From the NCBI GenBank assembly GCA_003152275.1, contig PLZU01000011.1, forward strand, positions 1-59,020: DNA of 59,020 nt. Reading direction: 5' to 3'. Shown in pieces: positions 33,408 through 41,785 of this stretch. A program made the translations under genes and the position numbers. The first letter of the stretch is position 1. Every line of letters starts with the position of its first letter. The stretch comes from Actinomycetota bacterium (lineage in GTDB: Bacteria; Actinomycetota; Thermoleophilia; Gaiellales; Gaiellaceae). The notes under the pieces were generated by a model. That model saw nothing but the letters and a program-made list of their open reading frames with translations. It ran no database searches and had not been told where the DNA came from.

Positions 33408-34201
33408 AGCTCCTCGATCTGCACACGCCCATCAAGGGTGGCAGGGTCGAGCGCGTAGAGCGCGTCGTAGAGTCGGGCGTGGAACGTCCCCGGCCCCTCT
33501 GCGCCGCGCGCGGCATCCTCCGCGGCAACCCCGAACGCAGCCAGCGCTTCGGCCGCAGCCTCGAGCGGCTCGCCAGGTTTCGCAGCGAGGAAGCAACCGG
33601 TTATCGCACTCGACATGCATCCCGTACCGGTGACCGTCGCGAGAAGCGCGTGACCGTTCGACACGGCGAGGACGCGTTCGCCGTCGCTCACGTAATCGAC
33701 CGGACCGGTCACCGACGCAATGACACCGAGGCCGCGCGCCGCGGTTCGCGCCAGCGCCGCGGGCTCCATTCCCGCTCCGATCGACTCAACGCCGCGAACC
33801 TCCGCCTGTGCGCCGACGAGCGTCGCGATCTCGCCTGCGTTGCCGCGTAGCACTGTCACGTCCACCATCCCGAGGATGCGGTGCGCGGTCGCCGTGCGGT
33901 ACTCCGTCGCGCCGGCACCGACCGGATCGAGCACGATCGGGATCTGCCGCGCCGTCGCCGCGCCACCTGCGAGCAGCATCGCCTCGACCCAGTGGCCGGA
34001 CAGGGTGCCGATGTTGAGGACGAGCGACGACGCTATGCGCGCCATCTCCTCGACCTCTTCGCCCGCATGCGCCATCACCGGCAGCGCGCCGAGCGCGAGC
34101 GTCGCATTCGCAGTCTCGTTCATGACGACGTAGTTCGTGATCTGGTGGACGAGCGGTTTCTGCTCGCGCATCGTGCGCAGGGTCGCTCCGGCAGAGCTCA
34201 T
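33404..34201 (-). CDS. thiM: Hydroxyethylthiazole kinase
   Basis: A 265-residue ribokinase-fold enzyme: 'PLVHQITNYVVMNETANATL', 'PIVLDPVGAGATEYRT', 'LRGNAGEI' and the catalytic loop 'VTGTGCMSSAITGCFLA'. It salvages the thiazole moiety of thiamine. ATGA overlap with thiD and GTGA overlap with thiL give a tight operon. ThiE, which joins pyrimidine and thiazole, is not in this window. Confidence 0.94.
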   Translation of the reverse strand: MSSAGATLRTMREQKPLVHQITNYVVMNETANATLALGALPVMAHAGEEVEEMARIASSLVLNIGTLSGHWVEAMLLAGGAATARQIPIVLDPVGAGATEYRTATAHRILGMVDVTVLRGNAGEIATLVGAQAEVRGVESIGAGMEPAALARTAARGLGVIASVTGPVDYVSDGERVLAVSNGHALLATVTGTGCMSSAITGCFLAAKPGEPLEAAAEALAAFGVAAEDAARGAEGPGTFHARLYDALYALDPATLDGRVQIEEL

Positions 34202-34974
34202 CGTGTTCGCACCCCCAGAACATCGACAGGGCCGTCTCCGGAACCGATCTCGGTGAGCCCCTGTGCCACCGCGCGTGCCGCGGCCGCCGCAGCACCGCGC
34301 GCGGCGTCCACGAGACTCTCACCACGCGCGAGCAGCGCGGTGAGCGTGGCCGAATGCGTGCAGCCCGCTCCATGCGTTGCCGCGACGTCGTGTCGCTGGA
34401 CGGGGATCTCGATGTGCTCAGTGCCGTCGAAGAGATGGTCGACTGCCGTGTTGCCGTGCCCGCCCGTGACGATTGCAGCGGCCGCGCCGAGCTCGTGCAG
34501 CCGCTCGGCAAGCTCGCGTCGCGACGCGTCGAGGCCGGTGAGCGCCCGGGCCTCGAAGAGGTTCGGCGTCACGACGGTCGCAAGGGGAAACAGCGCTCCG
34601 ACGAGGGCGTCGACCGCGTCGTCTTCGAGCAGCTTCGCGCCGGAGCTCGCAACCATGACCGGGTCGACGACGAGCGGCACGGGGTGCTTCTCGATGTACT
34701 CGGCGACCGTCTCGATCAACGTCCGCGAAAAGAGCATCCCCGTCTTGGCCGCGTCGACGCCGATGTCCGTGAACACCGCGTCGAGCTGCTCGCGCACGAA
34801 CGCCGGCGGCAGCTCGTGGATTGCCGCGACACCGACGGTGTTCTGCGCGGTTAGCGCCACGAGCACGGATGTCCCGTACACCCCGGCGGCGGCGAACGCC
34901 TTCAGATCGGCCTGGATGCCGGCCCCGCCGCCCGAGTCGGACGTCGCGATCGTGAGCGCACGTGGGACAGTCAA
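34198..34974 (-). CDS. thiD: Hydroxymethylpyrimidine/phosphomethylpyrimidine kinase
   Basis: 258 residues: 'SDSGGGAGIQADLKAFAAAG', 'GVYGTSVLVALTAQNT', 'VVDPVMVASSGAKLL' and the catalytic 'HGAGCTHSATLTALLA'. It phosphorylates HMP twice for thiamine synthesis. The start is TTG (34974). Its ribosome site AAGGGAG is the 3' end of the TPP aptamer, so ligand binding should hide it. First gene of the operon. Confidence 0.94.
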   Translation of the reverse strand: MTVPRALTIATSDSGGGAGIQADLKAFAAAGVYGTSVLVALTAQNTVGVAAIHELPPAFVREQLDAVFTDIGVDAAKTGMLFSRTLIETVAEYIEKHPVPLVVDPVMVASSGAKLLEDDAVDALVGALFPLATVVTPNLFEARALTGLDASRRELAERLHELGAAAAIVTGGHGNTAVDHLFDGTEHIEIPVQRHDVAATHGAGCTHSATLTALLARGESLVDAARGAAAAAARAVAQGLTEIGSGDGPVDVLGVRTR

Positions 34975-34978
34975 ATCG

Positions 34979-35053
34979 CTCCCTTCGCCGGTACTAACCG
35001 GATCAGGTTCGACGGGTCTGTTCTCAGCCGCGAGCGCGGCACCCCGGTGTCGT
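34979..35053 (-). ncRNA. TPP riboswitch (THI element)
   Basis: Read on the minus strand, the element contains the conserved blocks CCGGGGTGCC, then CTGAGA, GAACCTGATCCGG and CCGGCGAAGGGAG in the right order and spacing. The block CTGAGA and the ACCTGAT/CGAAGGGA pair form the TPP-binding core. The last block contains the thiD ribosome site, so control is probably at translation initiation: TPP high, thiD-thiM-thiL off. Confidence 0.93.
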
Positions 35054-35079
35054 CAGGCTAACACCCCATCATTCAGTGA

Positions 35080-35223
35080 GTGCGGCTCGTCGCCCTCCTG
35101 GGTCTCGTCGGAATTTGGCATGCGGCTTCCCTCCTCCACGGGTCGACGTTCGTGACGGCGTCGTTCACCCTCGGAGCCGCCGCGCTCGGTCTCTGGGCGG
35201 TCACAACACTCCGCGACGAGTGA
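35080..35223 (+). CDS. Small two-helix membrane protein
   Basis: A 47-residue ORF starting GTG (MRLVALLGLVGIWHAASLLH, ending AVTTLRDE). Two hydrophobic segments are separated by 'HGSTFVTAS'. The stop overlaps the next start (GTGA at 35220-35223), which supports expression. No family recognised. It occupies the gap between the thi riboswitch and the methyltransferase-like gene. Confidence 0.5.
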   Translation: MRLVALLGLVGIWHAASLLHGSTFVTASFTLGAAALGLWAVTTLRDE

Positions 35224-35546
35224 GCCGGCTGCCGCCCGCGCTCGCGGCGAGCGCGACACCGCAGATCCTCGAGGAGCTCGGCGAGCCACCAGCGCGGGTG
35301 CTCGAGCTCGGCTTCGCCGGGATCCACGCAACACCACTGCGGCTTGCCGGGTTCGAGGTCGTTGTCGTGGAGCCAGACCCGGCGTTTCGCGACCGCGCCC
35401 GCGAGCGAGCCGGCGCTGTGCTCGCCGAGTCGCCGCCGACCCCGTTCGATGCGGTAGTCGCGCCGGCCGGCTCCGACCTCACCGGAATCACGGCGCGCAC
35501 GATCGTGCTCGTCGGGCAGGATGGCTCCGTATGGAGCTCCGCCTAG
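35220..35546 (+). CDS. Truncated methyltransferase-like (Rossmann) protein
   Basis: 108 residues. The segment 'ARVLELGFAGIHATPLRLAG' followed by 'FEVVVVEPDP' matches SAM-binding motif I (E-x-G-x-G-like) and its acidic end of strand 2. Later elements ('FDAVVAPAG', 'RTIVLVGQDG') could be strands 4 and 5. At about half the usual length it may bind a nucleotide or SAM without catalysis. The GTG at 35220 overlaps the small membrane ORF, and the end overlaps the helicase start by 16 bases. Confidence 0.55.
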   Translation: MSRLPPALAASATPQILEELGEPPARVLELGFAGIHATPLRLAGFEVVVVEPDPAFRDRARERAGAVLAESPPTPFDAVVAPAGSDLTGITARTIVLVGQDGSVWSSA

Positions 35547-37762
35547 GGGACATTCTCCAGGGCGACGAGCTCGCCCATCTAACGACGACGCCGGCGCGCG
35601 CGGCCCGCACAGAACGGCTCTCCGACGGCGTCCATCCCCAGGTACGTGAAGCACTCGCCCGACAGGGCATCACCGAGCTCTACGTCCACCAGGTGGAAGC
35701 ATGGGAAGCGGCGCGCCGCGGCGAGAACCTGATTGTCACCACCGGCACCGCCTCCGGCAAGACACTCGCCTTCAATCTCCCCGTTCTCGACTCGCTCGCC
35801 CGCGAACCGAAGAACCGCGCGCTCTATCTCTATCCGACCAAGGCGCTCGCGCAGGACCAGGCGCGTGCACTCGCGACGCTCGCCGTTCCGGGCGTACGTG
35901 CGGCGATCTACGACGGCGACACGCCGACCGAGCGGCGCTCGCAGATCCGCAAGTGGGCGAACCTCGTGCTCACGAACCCCGACATGCTCCACATCGGCGT
36001 GTTACCGCGGCACGACCTGTGGGCCGATGTGCTGCACAATCTGCGTTATGTCGTCGTCGACGAAGCTCACGTCTACCGAGGCGTGTTCGGCTCACACGTC
36101 GCCAACGTGCTTCGACGCTTGCGCCGAATGGCTCGCGTGTATGGGTCGGAGCCGCAGTTCCTGCTCGCGTCCGCGACGATCGCCAACCCGGGCGAGCTCG
36201 CGCACTCGCTGCTCGGCGTCAAGGCAACGACGATTGGCGACGATGCGGCGCCACGCGCAGAACGGACGATCGCGCTGTGGAACCCCGAGCTCATCGACGC
36301 CGAACTGGGGATCCGCACCAGCTCACTCGGGGACGCATCGCGAATCATGGCGGAGCTCGTGCAGCGCGACCTTCGCACGATCTGCTTCACCAAGAGCCGC
36401 AAGCAGGCGGAGTTGATTCACCGCATGACCACTGATCGCGTCGACGCCGCGACAGCAAAGAGGCTGGCGCCGTACCGCGCGGGCTACACGCCACAGCAGC
36501 GGCGGGACATCGAGCGCCGTCTCGTCGAGGGGGAACTGCTCGGAGTCGCCGCGACGGACGCGCTCGAGCTCGGCATCGACATCGGCCTGCTCGACTGCGC
36601 GATCTCCGTCGGCTTTCCCGGGACGATCGCGAGCCTGCGCCAGCAGTGGGGACGCGCCGGGCGTCGCGGGCACGGGCTCGCTGTTCTTGTCGCCTCCGAA
36701 GACGCGCTCGACCAGTACTTCATGCGCGAGCCGGAGAAGCTGCTCGAACGGCGCGTCGAGGCGGCGATTCTCGACCACGCGAATCCACGCGTGCTCGACG
36801 GCCATGTGGCCTCGGCGGCGTTCGAAGCGCCGATCGACGACGCAGACCGTGCCACACTCGGCGACGAAGCACTCGAGCGGGCGCCGCACGTCCCCAATCT
36901 TCAGCACACGAAGCACGGTTGGGTGTGGGCGGGGAAGGACTACCCGGCCGCGCGCACGCCATTGCGCTCGGCGAGCGCGGACGCATTCACGGTGATCGAT
37001 GGAACAACCGGCGCCGTTCTCGGGATCGTCGAGCGCGAGCGGGCGTACTCGACTGTGCACGAAGGTGCTGTGTATCTCCATATGGGCGAGCAGTGGCTCG
37101 TGCGCGAGCTGGACCTCACGGCGCGGCGTGCCATCGTGGAGCCGCACACCGGCGACTGGTACACGCAGGTGAAGAAGGACACCTCGACCGACATCGAGCG
37201 CCCGTTGCGCACGGGACGGCGATTCGGACTGGAGCTCACCTTCGGGCTCGTCTCCGTCACCGAGCGCGTCGTCGCCTATCAGCGCAAGGACATCCGCGAC
37301 CAGGCGACGATCGCAACGGTCGAGCTCGATCTGCCACCGAGCGTGTTCGAGACCGAGGCGGTCTGGTACGTGCCGACCACGCGCCAGCTCGACGGCCTCG
37401 AGGAGATGCCGACGCTGATCTCGACCCTGCACGCAGCAGAGCACTCGATGATCGCCCTCCTCCCGCTCTGGGCGATGTGCGACCGCTGGGACATCGGCGG
37501 GCTCTCGACGAACATCCACCAGGACACCGGGCAGCCAACGGTCTTCATCTACGACGGGCATCCCGGCGGCGTCGGCATCGCAGCGCGCGGCTTCGAGCAG
37601 TTCGAAGGCTGGGTCGCGGACACCGTGCGACTCCTCGAAGGCTGCCCCTGCGAGCACGGCTGCCCGTCCTGCGTCCAGAGCCCGAAATGCGGCAACTTGA
37701 ACGAGCACCTCGACAAGCACGGAGCCCTGATGCTCCTGAGCAGAATGTCGAAATCGCGCTAG
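35531..37762 (+). CDS. DEAD/DEAH-box helicase with DUF1998-type Zn domain (YprA/MrfA type)
   Basis: A 743-residue SF2 helicase. Motif I 'VTTGTASGKTLAFNLPVLDS', motif Ia 'YLYPTKALAQDQ', motif II 'VVVDEAHVY', motif III 'LASATI' and motif VI 'QQWGRAGRRG' are all present. The C-terminal module has a four-Cys cluster 'CPCEHGCPSCVQSPKC' (MZB/DUF1998 type). The B. subtilis relative MrfA repairs mitomycin-C lesions, so DNA repair is likely. Full length. Confidence 0.92.
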   Translation: MELRLGDILQGDELAHLTTTPARAARTERLSDGVHPQVREALARQGITELYVHQVEAWEAARRGENLIVTTGTASGKTLAFNLPVLDSLAREPKNRALYLYPTKALAQDQARALATLAVPGVRAAIYDGDTPTERRSQIRKWANLVLTNPDMLHIGVLPRHDLWADVLHNLRYVVVDEAHVYRGVFGSHVANVLRRLRRMARVYGSEPQFLLASATIANPGELAHSLLGVKATTIGDDAAPRAERTIALWNPELIDAELGIRTSSLGDASRIMAELVQRDLRTICFTKSRKQAELIHRMTTDRVDAATAKRLAPYRAGYTPQQRRDIERRLVEGELLGVAATDALELGIDIGLLDCAISVGFPGTIASLRQQWGRAGRRGHGLAVLVASEDALDQYFMREPEKLLERRVEAAILDHANPRVLDGHVASAAFEAPIDDADRATLGDEALERAPHVPNLQHTKHGWVWAGKDYPAARTPLRSASADAFTVIDGTTGAVLGIVERERAYSTVHEGAVYLHMGEQWLVRELDLTARRAIVEPHTGDWYTQVKKDTSTDIERPLRTGRRFGLELTFGLVSVTERVVAYQRKDIRDQATIATVELDLPPSVFETEAVWYVPTTRQLDGLEEMPTLISTLHAAEHSMIALLPLWAMCDRWDIGGLSTNIHQDTGQPTVFIYDGHPGGVGIAARGFEQFEGWVADTVRLLEGCPCEHGCPSCVQSPKCGNLNEHLDKHGALMLLSRMSKSR

Positions 37763-37804
37763 GCCGTTCGTCGTAGAGTCGACAACCAACCCGAGGAGGG
37801 CTCC

Positions 37805-38140
37805 ATGCAATACATGCTTTTGGTCTACGACGATCCGAGCGAATGGAACGTCGCAGAGGATCAGATGCCGGCGATCTACGAGGAGTACGCCGCCGTGTCG
37901 CGGGACAAGGCGACGAAGCACGGTGCCCAGCTCACGGGCACCGAGACCGCGAAGACCGTGCGGATCAAGGGCGGCGAGACGCTCGTGACCGACGGGCCGT
38001 TCGCCGAGACGAAGGAGAAGCTCGGCGGCTATTACCTCATCGAGGCCGACTCGATCGAGGACGCGACGAAGCTCGCGGCGAAGATCCCGTCCGCGCGGCT
38101 CGGCGGCTCGGTCGAGGTGCGCCAGGTCGTGGAGATGTAG
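37805..38140 (+). CDS. YCII/DGPF-domain protein
   Basis: A 111-residue YCII-related protein with the fingerprint 'VTDGPFAETKEKLGGYYLIE' (DGPF). It begins 'MQYMLLVYDDPSEW' after a strong ribosome site GAGGAGGG. Such proteins accompany ECF42-group sigma factors, which are thought to work without a classic anti-sigma factor. A paralogue and the sigma gene follow. Confidence 0.93.
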   Translation: MQYMLLVYDDPSEWNVAEDQMPAIYEEYAAVSRDKATKHGAQLTGTETAKTVRIKGGETLVTDGPFAETKEKLGGYYLIEADSIEDATKLAAKIPSARLGGSVEVRQVVEM

Positions 38141-38142
38141 CG

Positions 38143-38505
38143 ATGCAGTACGCGCTGCTCATCTACAGCGAGGAAGGTGCCTGGGAATCACGCTCGGATA
38201 CCGAACGCGCAACGCTGTACCAGGAGTACTTCCAACTCAATCGCGACCTGGGCAGGGAGGACAAGTTGCTCGCCGGCGAGGAGCTTCAGCCCGTCGCAAC
38301 GGCAACAACCGTGCAGGTGCGAGCGGGCGATGCCGTTGTCACCGACGGCCCCTTCGCCGAGACGAAGGAGGCGCTCGGGGGTTTCTACCTCATCGAAGCC
38401 GACTCGCTCGACGAAGCGATCGACTGGGCGGGGCGAATCCCGTCGGCGCGCTTCGGAACGATCGAGGTGCGTCCGGTGGTCGACCATTCGGGGAACAGCG
38501 CATAG
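38143..38505 (+). CDS. YCII/DGPF-domain protein (second copy)
   Basis: 120 residues, paralogous to the gene 2 bases upstream ('MQYALLIYSEEGAW', 'VTDGPFAETKEALGGFYLIE'). Tandem duplication is likely. Its TAG lies at 38503-38505 and overlaps the first codons of the ECF42 sigma reading frame, one base out of register, so translation of the sigma factor may depend on ribosomes finishing here. Confidence 0.92.
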   Translation: MQYALLIYSEEGAWESRSDTERATLYQEYFQLNRDLGREDKLLAGEELQPVATATTVQVRAGDAVVTDGPFAETKEALGGFYLIEADSLDEAIDWAGRIPSARFGTIEVRPVVDHSGNSA

Positions 38506-39677
38506 ACGACCTCGCCCGCGCCTATCTCGATGAGCGTGCGCGCTGCATCGCGATTCTCGGCCGCGTCCTCGGCGATCTCGATCTGGCCGAGGACGCGGTT
38601 CAGGATGCGTTCGTCATCGCCGCCGAGCGCTGGCCGCAGCACGGAACGCCCTCGAATCCCGGGGCCTGGATCGTGGCGACCGCGCGCAACCGGGCGATCG
38701 ACCGAATCCGGCGTGAACAGACGCTTGCCCGCAAGACGCAGTTGCTCGCGCGCGCGGAGCAGCTGCCCGACGACGAGGAGGCACTGATTCCGGACGAGCG
38801 GCTCGAGCTGATCTTCGCTTGTTGCCATCCGGCGCTCGCCGCCGATGCGCAGGTCGCGTTGACGCTCAGCCTCGTCGGCGGCCTCACGACGCCGGAGATC
38901 GCGCGAGCTTTCATCATTCCGGAGCCGACGCTCGCGCAACGGCTCGTGCGCGCCAAGCGCAAGATCCGTGACGCAGGCATCCCTCTGCGGGTTCCGCCCG
39001 AGCACCTCCTGCCAGAGCGTCTTCGCACCGTTCTAGCGGTCGTCTACCTCGTCTTCAACGCCGGCTACGGGCCGCCCGTTCGGCGTGAGCTCTGCGCCGA
39101 GGCGCTCAGGCTTGCGTTACTGCTCGCGACGCTGATGCCGGACGAGCCGGAAGTACACGGTCTACACGCACTCGTGCTCCTCCAGGATGCACGGCGCGAT
39201 GCGCGCGTCTCGCCGGACGGCCGGCTCGTGCTGCTCGAAGATCAGAACCGCGCACTGTGGGACGACGCTGAGATCGCGCAGGGGCGCACGGCGCTCGAGC
39301 GTGCCCTTGTACTGCGGATGCCCGGGCCGTACCAACTGCAGGCTGCAATCGCTTCGCTGCACACCGAGGAGGAGACAGATTGGCGCGAGATCGCGCTCCT
39401 CTACAGCCGGCTGCACGACTTCACCCCTTCCCCCGTCGTCGAGCTGAATCGTGCGGTCGCGGTTGCGATGGCTCACGGAGCCGAAGAAGGGCTTGCTCTC
39501 GCGGACTCGATCGACGGCCTCGACGACTACTACCTTCTCCATGCGACGCGCGCTGACCTGCTGCGCCGCCTGGAACGCCACGCGGCGGCGGTAGAGGCTT
39601 ACGACCGCGCGCTGGCGCTTGCGCCGAGTGAGCTTGAGCGCGACTTCCTACGCGACCGGATCGCTGCGCTCCGATAG
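38502..39677 (+). CDS. RNA polymerase sigma factor, ECF42 (SigJ/YCII-linked) group
   Basis: About 391 residues: sigma2 ('GRVLGDLDLAEDAVQDAFVI', 'ATARNRAIDRIRREQ'), sigma4 ('LTLSLVGGLTTPEIARAFII') and a long C-terminal helical TPR-like extension typical of ECF42. No ATG, GTG or TTG lies in frame before 38673, which would delete half of sigma2. The homologous N-terminus ('DDLARAYLDERA') begins at 38505, preceded by an ATA at 38502 that has a GGGGA seven bases upstream. I therefore annotate from the ATA. A -1 frameshift from the YCII gene or a sequence error is the alternative. Confidence 0.8.
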   Translation: MDDLARAYLDERARCIAILGRVLGDLDLAEDAVQDAFVIAAERWPQHGTPSNPGAWIVATARNRAIDRIRREQTLARKTQLLARAEQLPDDEEALIPDERLELIFACCHPALAADAQVALTLSLVGGLTTPEIARAFIIPEPTLAQRLVRAKRKIRDAGIPLRVPPEHLLPERLRTVLAVVYLVFNAGYGPPVRRELCAEALRLALLLATLMPDEPEVHGLHALVLLQDARRDARVSPDGRLVLLEDQNRALWDDAEIAQGRTALERALVLRMPGPYQLQAAIASLHTEEETDWREIALLYSRLHDFTPSPVVELNRAVAVAMAHGAEEGLALADSIDGLDDYYLLHATRADLLRRLERHAAAVEAYDRALALAPSELERDFLRDRIAALR

Positions 39678-40505
39678 CGCCGGCGGTGCGGTTCGCTCGA
39701 GCGCCTCCCAGCCCACGTCCCGTTCACGTTCACGTACCTCAGCAGCGCCACCGCCGCGCAGCCCGAACAGCCGCTTCGCGAAGAGTAAGTAGAAAGCGAT
39801 CGCGACGTTGACGACGAACGCGGCGAGCTTGAACGGCGAGACCGCCCGCGCCAGCTCGTAGATCTCGTATGGGATGAAGGCGATCGTGGCGAGGAACGTC
39901 AGATACTCCGCCCAGCGCTTCTGATACCAGAGCCCGACCGCCTCGGCGCCTTCGAGCACGGCGTACGCCGCGGCTGCAGCAGCGACCGCGTACAGCGTCG
40001 ACGACTTGAGGGTGAAGACGTGTTCGATCGAGTGCAGGAATCCGTGCCCGGAGGCGTGCGCCGGGTTGCCGGTGCTGCCCTGGACCGCGTTGACAAGGCG
40101 GTAGAACACATCGCGCACGCGAACCTCGTGTGCGGCGAACAAAAAGACTGCGACCGCCAGCGCGGCCAGTACGAAAAAGTGGATCGCGCGGTCGATCGCA
40201 ATGACGCGAAGCACTACGCGGTCTCGCAGCGCCTTTCCGCGGAGCGGGAGCTCGATCTCGTCACGGGGCGGCGGCGTCTCGCGCGTGGGGTTCGCCGGCG
40301 GTTGGAGCGGGACCCACGAGTCGCAGCGGACACAGCGATACCAGCGAACGCCCTGCTCCTCGCGTGCAACGACGGCGTCCTCGGGCCGAAGGTTCGCCGC
40401 GTCGGTCCCGATCAGCTCGTGACCGCGCATGCCGCAGACGAGCAGCTCCCAGTGGAAGCGCGGCCGGAAACGGCGCGGCTTCTGGGTACCCGGTGGTCTG
40501 TGCAT
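39648..40505 (-). CDS. DUF2127 family membrane protein
   Basis: 285 residues. The N-terminal 60 residues carry a short Cys motif ('RWYRCVRCDSWVPLQPP', CxxC, zinc-ribbon-like). The DUF2127 part follows: four helices from 'VVLRVIAIDRAIHFFVLAAL' through 'VLEGAEAVGLWYQKRWAEYL', then 'TFLATIAFIPYEIYEL'. Function unknown. The 3' end overlaps the convergent sigma gene by 30 bases. A TAGCAT box lies 8 bases before the ATG. Confidence 0.85.
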   Translation of the reverse strand: MHRPPGTQKPRRFRPRFHWELLVCGMRGHELIGTDAANLRPEDAVVAREEQGVRWYRCVRCDSWVPLQPPANPTRETPPPRDEIELPLRGKALRDRVVLRVIAIDRAIHFFVLAALAVAVFLFAAHEVRVRDVFYRLVNAVQGSTGNPAHASGHGFLHSIEHVFTLKSSTLYAVAAAAAAYAVLEGAEAVGLWYQKRWAEYLTFLATIAFIPYEIYELARAVSPFKLAAFVVNVAIAFYLLFAKRLFGLRGGGAAEVRERERDVGWEALERTAPPALSERSDPVA

Positions 40506-40531
40506 CGTCGGGGATGCTAGAAGAGGGGTCG

Positions 40532-41785
40532 GTGGAGACGCGCACGGCTCGCGGCGGAGTGCTCATCCTCGGCGGCGGTTTCGCCGGCGCGTACGTCGCG
40601 CGGCTGCTCGGTCAGCGCGGGGCGACGATCGTCAGCCGCGAGAACTTCATGCTCTATACACCGCTTCTCCCCGAGGCCGCGTCTGGCACGCTCGAGCCGC
40701 GTCACACTGTCGTGCCGCTGCGCGTGATGTGCCCGCAGGCGGAGCTTCTGCTCGGCGAGTTGACGGCCGTCGATCTCGCGGGGCGGACGGCAACAGTCGA
40801 AACGGAGGGCGGCACGAGAACTGTGCGCTGGCTAGAGCTCGTGCTCGCCCTCGGCGCAGTCCCGCGCACGGTTCCCGTTCCCGGGCTCGCGGACAACGGG
40901 CTTTCGTTCAAGTCGCTGCCGGACGCGATCAACCTCCGCAACCATGTGTTGCGCGAGCTGGAAGCCGCCGACGCCGAGCAGGACGAGGCGGCCCGCCGGG
41001 CGCGCCTGTCGTTCGTCTTCGTCGGCGCCGGTTACGCGGGAGTCGAAGCGCTCGCCGAGCTCTCCGATCTCGTCGACGATGCGCTGCGCTATTACCCGAG
41101 GCTGCGCGACACGCCGCGCCGCTGGGCCATCGTCGACGCGGCGCCAAAGATCCTGCCCGAGATTCCGTCGCGGCTCGGCGAGTACGCCGCTCGCGAGCTC
41201 GCGGAGCGTGGTGTCGAGATCTACGTCGGTACGACGCTCGCCTCGATCTCAGACCGCGAGGCTGTCCTCGGCGACGGCACGCGCATCCCGACCCGCACGA
41301 TGGTCTGGACGGCCGGGGTGCGCCCGAATCCGCTGCTACGCGAGCTCGAGCTTCCGCTCGACGACCGCGGCCGCGTCGAAGTGGACGAGTTTCTGCGCGT
41401 TCGCGGCCTCGACGGCGTGTGGGCGCTCGGCGACTGCGCGAGGGTTCCGAACACGCGCAGCGCGGAGCCTGACCCGCCTACCTGCCAGCATGCGCTGCGC
41501 CAGGCTCGACGCCTCGCGAAGAACATCGCGGGGACTCCAGAGCCGTACGGGTACCGGATGCTCGGACAGGTCGCCACGCTCGGTCGCTACAAGGGCATCG
41601 CCGACGTGATGGGCCTGCGCCTGCGTGGCTTCCCCGGCTGGTTCGTGACGCGGAGTTATCACCTCTACCAGCTGCCGCTTGCGCAGCGACGGCTCCGCGT
41701 CGTCGTCGACTGGACCGTCGCGCTGCTCTTCCGCCGCGACGTCGTCGAGCTCGGGATGCTCGGCCAGCCCGAACGACTCGACTAA
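40532..41785 (+). CDS. ndh: Type II NADH dehydrogenase
   Basis: About 417 residues. The FAD-binding motif is 'GVLILGGGFAGAYVARLLG' and the NADH-binding motif 'RLSFVFVGAGYAGVEALAEL'. The active region 'YTPLLPEAASGTLEPRHTVV' and the C-terminal FAD contact 'GVWALGDCARVP' are present. It passes electrons from NADH to quinone at the inner face of the membrane without pumping protons. GTG at 40532 behind AGAGGGG is preferred; an ATG at 40514 would add six residues. Confidence 0.9.
   Translation: METRTARGGVLILGGGFAGAYVARLLGQRGATIVSRENFMLYTPLLPEAASGTLEPRHTVVPLRVMCPQAELLLGELTAVDLAGRTATVETEGGTRTVRWLELVLALGAVPRTVPVPGLADNGLSFKSLPDAINLRNHVLRELEAADAEQDEAARRARLSFVFVGAGYAGVEALAELSDLVDDALRYYPRLRDTPRRWAIVDAAPKILPEIPSRLGEYAARELAERGVEIYVGTTLASISDREAVLGDGTRIPTRTMVWTAGVRPNPLLRELELPLDDRGRVEVDEFLRVRGLDGVWALGDCARVPNTRSAEPDPPTCQHALRQARRLAKNIAGTPEPYGYRMLGQVATLGRYKGIADVMGLRLRGFPGWFVTRSYHLYQLPLAQRRLRVVVDWTVALLFRRDVVELGMLGQPERLD

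Noticed and set aside
35076..35546. A single 156-residue protein starting at 35076
   Set aside because: The first 48 codons are an Arg/Pro-rich out-of-frame reading of the small membrane ORF. The GTG at 35220 with a GTGA overlap and the Rossmann motif right after it fits better.
36323..37921. A 532-codon frame on the minus strand opposite the helicase
   Set aside because: It overlaps the helicase motifs and the Zn cluster of the real gene and has no recognisable domain.
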